Assembly: GCA_017630995.1 (NCBI GenBank)
Contig: JAGBUD010000039.1
Coordinates: 1-8,188, forward strand
Direction: 5' to 3'
Length of the DNA: 8,188 nt
From: Clostridia bacterium
Lineage (GTDB): Bacteria; Bacillota_A; Clostridia; Oscillospirales; CAG-272
In this document: in pieces, positions 5,630-8,188 of the stretch
Position numbering within the stretch: position 1 is the stretch's first letter
Layout of the letters: each line of letters opens with the position of its first letter
The notes under the pieces: model-generated
Database searches by the model: none
Told to the model about the DNA's origin: nothing
The model's input: only the letters and a program-made list of their open reading frames with translations
Position numbers and translations under genes: made by a program

Positions 5630-8089
5630 ATGCCTAAAAAGCTATTTGACGAAAAATACATAAAAGAGCTGGTTTCTTCTCATAGCCTTAATTATGAGTA
5701 TGCGGCAAACGACTGGCGCGACGGATTTTTGCTTGGAAACGGCGACGTCGCCGCCATCGCCTATGCTCCGGGAAACAGAGAATGGGTAATAAATAAAAAC
5801 GACGTCTTTGACGCTAGGACATACGACTGCGATACGACCCCCCACCACGAAATAATGAAAATATTAGAGGAAACAGGGGAGAAATATACCTACTTTATAG
5901 ACAAACTCGAAAAAAGACGTGACAAAATTTCGCATAGATCCTTAACACCCGTAATTCTCCGCCTTTGTAACGGAAACGGTGAGCTTGGTTGGAGCGCCCC
6001 TGCATTCCCAAAGATTTCCGAAACGCTATCAATATATGACGGTGAAATAGTCAGCAAAAGCGACGCTCACTTTATTCATTCAACGGTTAAAAGCATAGTT
6101 CCGCACGGAAAGCGAGTCCTTGCCGTAAGGCTTGAGGGCACCGCTATTGCCGATTGGGATAATAAAATAGAGCTTTACCGCCCATATAACGAGGAGCTTT
6201 CAGACCCCGAATATACAGAATTTGACGGTGGATATGCTTTCACGCAGAATTTGCCCGAAAATATCGGAAAATATGCCGTTGCAGTTCTTGTAAAGATGCG
6301 TGACGGTGGCTCGCAGAGAGTGACGTACGAGCTTCCGTGCGACTTCGATTTTTCATCAAGGAAGCAATACGTCGGTAAAATGAGCCACGGCAAGCTCTCA
6401 AGCTACCTTTATGCAGGCGGTGACGTGGATATTTTCGTTGCCGTGTCCTCGGATTACAGCGAGAAAAATCCCCTTGAAAGCGCGATCGCAAACGTAAAAG
6501 CCGCGGCTGATATGGGATTTGAAACGCTCGAAGCGGAAAATGCTGCTTGGTGGCATAAGTATTGGGAAAAGGCAATGGTCGATTTCGGCAAAAATTCCGA
6601 CTTTCAAAAATATTGGCTGTTTTCGATGTATGCCTTGGCGGCATCGTTTGGCTCTCAGCCTATGCCCGCGCTCAGCGGTATGCTGTACGGACCGCTTTCA
6701 CCCACCGTTCCCGGTGTCAACTCACATCATTACAATACCGACCAAAATATACAGATACCTCTTATGCCCGTACCTATCGTAAACCATTCCGAGCTTATAA
6801 TTCCGTACGTTGATACGTTTCTTGAAAACGCTGGCGCTATGCGTGAATACACAAAGCAGATTTTCGCAAAAACGGGCGGTAGGGGAATATTCGTCCCTCT
6901 CGTAATGAATCAAAACGGTGTCGAGCTTAATTCAGGCTCCTATCGCTACACAATGTGCGGAAGCGCATATTCGGGCCTCATTCTTGCAAGATGTTGGGAA
7001 TATACTCACGATGACGAGCTTATGCGTGAGAAGCTCTATCCCTTGCTTTCCGAGTTCGTGCGCTTCTATGCCGATAATATGCTTCACCTCGGAAAAGACG
7101 GTATTTATCACCTCGACCCAACAGTCCCCCCCGAAATATTTATGTTCACAAAGGACGACACCGCAACGGTTTCAATGCTCAAAGCTTGTATGCGCATAGC
7201 ACTTTTGTGGTGTGAAAAAGAGGGAATAGAGAACGAAGAAACAAAGTATTGGCAGGATATCCTCGCGCATTACCCAACCGTTGCCAAAAGACGCGACGGA
7301 AGCTATATCGGAGGCCCCGATATTCCCGAGGATTATTTTGCCTTTGGAACGCATCAGCTTTATCCGTTCTTCCCCTCCGAAGAGTATCTCTCACAAAAGG
7401 AGAGGGAATACGCAAGGAAAACTATAGAAAACATAGATAACGAAGCTATTGAACGCACCTATTCGGGTGAATGTGGCTGGCATTTTATCCACGGCTGGAG
7501 CTGGTTCTTGTATTACGGAACGCTGCTTCATCTCGGAGAGGGAGAGCTTGTTTGGAAAAAGCTTTCCGATTTCTTGAGATTCTTTGCAAAAAGAAACGGA
7601 CTCTTTATCCATAACTCCGTAATCGAAATTTCCTCAGCGGAAAGCGAAAGAAACCATAAGGAAACGAAGCCCCCCGAAAAGATAACCGCGGATATGACAA
7701 CCTCGCCCTCGTGGTATGGCGTCAAATGCTCAACTCCGCATAGCTTTTCAAAGGAATTGACAGCGCCCGTAATAGAGGGCGGCTCGATATTCGTTCAGCT
7801 TGCAACGGAAACGCTTATCCAAAGCTTTGACGGTGTTATTCGTCTTTTTCCCGCAGTTCCCGATGATTTTAGCGGAGCATTCTTTAACCTCTATGCAAAG
7901 GGCGGAATCCTTGTCAGTGCAAAAATGGAGCAGGGAAAAATAGTCTACGCAAGCTTCACTGCAAAGCAAAGCACAAGCGTCAAGCTTCTTGCTTCGGGCT
8001 TGGGCGATTTTGATAAATCGTTGGCTCATATCGGTGAATATATTTGCTTCGATATAGCGGCAGGAGAAACCGTAGAGCTGAAAAAATAG
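5630..8089 (+). CDS. GH95-like glycoside hydrolase, putative alpha-L-fucosidase or alpha-L-galactosidase
   Basis: An 819-residue protein of usual GH95 length, without signal peptide. Residues about 25-315 match the N-terminal beta-sandwich: WRDGFLLGNGDVAAIAY (29-45), then NKNDVFDAR. Residues about 325-690 form the (alpha/alpha)6 barrel. HHYNTDQN (366-373) sits where GH95 has the paired Asn that activates water; one position seems to be H367 and the other N369. LDPTVPPE (495-502) fits the acid motif (P-S-x-S-P-E in the family), making E502 the likely general acid. THQLYPFFP (574-582) matches the family SHLYGLFPG, and GWHFIHGWSWFLYYG (616-630) the GWS-W motif. The tail has FDGVIRLFPAVPDDF (733-747), typical of GH95. 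GH95 enzymes invert and remove alpha-1,2-L-fucose or alpha-L-galactose; which applies here is not clear. GAGGGT (5619-5624) precedes the ATG. It is co-transcribed with the GH151-type gene. Confidence 0.78.
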   Translation: MPKKLFDEKYIKELVSSHSLNYEYAANDWRDGFLLGNGDVAAIAYAPGNREWVINKNDVFDARTYDCDTTPHHEIMKILEETGEKYTYFIDKLEKRRDKISHRSLTPVILRLCNGNGELGWSAPAFPKISETLSIYDGEIVSKSDAHFIHSTVKSIVPHGKRVLAVRLEGTAIADWDNKIELYRPYNEELSDPEYTEFDGGYAFTQNLPENIGKYAVAVLVKMRDGGSQRVTYELPCDFDFSSRKQYVGKMSHGKLSSYLYAGGDVDIFVAVSSDYSEKNPLESAIANVKAAADMGFETLEAENAAWWHKYWEKAMVDFGKNSDFQKYWLFSMYALAASFGSQPMPALSGMLYGPLSPTVPGVNSHHYNTDQNIQIPLMPVPIVNHSELIIPYVDTFLENAGAMREYTKQIFAKTGGRGIFVPLVMNQNGVELNSGSYRYTMCGSAYSGLILARCWEYTHDDELMREKLYPLLSEFVRFYADNMLHLGKDGIYHLDPTVPPEIFMFTKDDTATVSMLKACMRIALLWCEKEGIENEETKYWQDILAHYPTVAKRRDGSYIGGPDIPEDYFAFGTHQLYPFFPSEEYLSQKEREYARKTIENIDNEAIERTYSGECGWHFIHGWSWFLYYGTLLHLGEGELVWKKLSDFLRFFAKRNGLFIHNSVIEISSAESERNHKETKPPEKITADMTTSPSWYGVKCSTPHSFSKELTAPVIEGGSIFVQLATETLIQSFDGVIRLFPAVPDDFSGAFFNLYAKGGILVSAKMEQGKIVYASFTAKQSTSVKLLASGLGDFDKSLAHIGEYICFDIAAGETVELKK

Positions 8090-8107
8090 AAAAAATAAAC
8101 AAAAAAT

Positions 8108-8177
8108 CCCCTTTTTCTTTAGAAGATTATTCAATTGACTAACCCGTAAGGTTTATGTTATACTAAAGAAAAAGGGG
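8108..8177. repeat. Perfect 15-base inverted repeat flanking a promoter and covering a ribosome binding site
   Basis: CCCCTTTTTCTTTAG at 8108-8122 and its exact reverse complement at 8163-8177 enclose 40 bases. On the plus strand no T-run follows the right arm, so it is not a plus-strand terminator for the GH95-like gene. On the minus strand an ATTTTTTGTTT run follows, so it might stop antisense transcription. The right arm contains the last bases of a -10 box and the GGGG ribosome binding site of the gene starting at 8185. Confidence 0.8.
8135..8164 (+). promoter_or_regulatory. Strong extended -10 promoter with dyad in the spacer (MerR-type layout)
   Basis: TTGACT (8135-8140) and TATACT (8159-8164) are 18 bases apart, with TG one base before the -10 box (8156-8157). 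The spacer contains AACC-CGTAA-GGTT (8141-8153), a dyad set between the two boxes as in promoters controlled by MerR-family proteins, which sit on long spacers. Transcription should start near 8171, giving a leader of only about 14 bases. Confidence 0.6.
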
Positions 8178-8184
8178 TAAAATT

Positions 8185-8188
8185 ATGC
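8185..8188 (+). CDS. Start of a new gene running off the right edge
   Basis: An ATG at 8185 follows AAAGGGGT (8171-8178) at proper distance, downstream of its own promoter. Only one codon is inside the window, so nothing can be said about the product from sequence. The promoter style hints at a MerR-family regulator or its target. Confidence 0.5.

Noticed and set aside
8108..8177. Plus-strand intrinsic terminator for the GH95-like gene
   Set aside because: The loop is 40 bases and no T-run follows the right arm; instead a ribosome binding site and ATG follow.

Overview
The window looks like a carbohydrate-utilisation locus from a low-to-mid GC Gram-positive anaerobe, most likely an uncultured gut or rumen Clostridia-type Firmicute. 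This rests on strong GGAG/GAGGTGA ribosome binding sites, sigma-A-like promoters, frequent AGA and ATA codons, and an AraC regulator beside signal-less glycosidases. The taxonomy is an inference, because there is no marker gene.

Layout. On the minus strand, a 702-residue glycoside hydrolase with a GH20-type N-terminal domain (502-2610) is followed after 9 bases by a creatininase-family metal-dependent hydrolase (1-492, cut by the window edge). On the plus strand, an AraC-family cupin regulator (2766-3572) leads to a two-gene glycosidase unit: a GH151/GHL6-type putative alpha-L-fucosidase (3701-5614) and a GH95-like enzyme (5630-8089). The two arms diverge from 2611-2765, where two sigma-A-like promoters lie face to face and overlap.

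How it may work together. None of the four enzymes has a signal peptide, so the locus probably breaks down imported oligosaccharides in the cytoplasm. Two families linked to alpha-L-fucose (or L-galactose) removal plus a GH20-like enzyme suggest a fucosylated, possibly amino-sugar-containing glycan. The substrate is not proven and no transporter is visible. The AraC protein is the obvious local regulator. A TGCAAA-type motif overlaps the -35 box of the minus-strand promoter. It occurs again as a pair 21 bases apart before 3701, where a tandem TATAAT has no good -35 box. This layout resembles an activator-dependent AraC promoter.

The right end (8090-8188) is a separate unit. A perfect 15-base inverted repeat encloses a strong promoter whose spacer holds a small dyad, as in MerR-type promoters. 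The right arm of the repeat carries the ribosome binding site of a new gene starting at 8185. Read-through RNA from the glycosidase genes could fold and hide that site, while RNA from the internal promoter could not.
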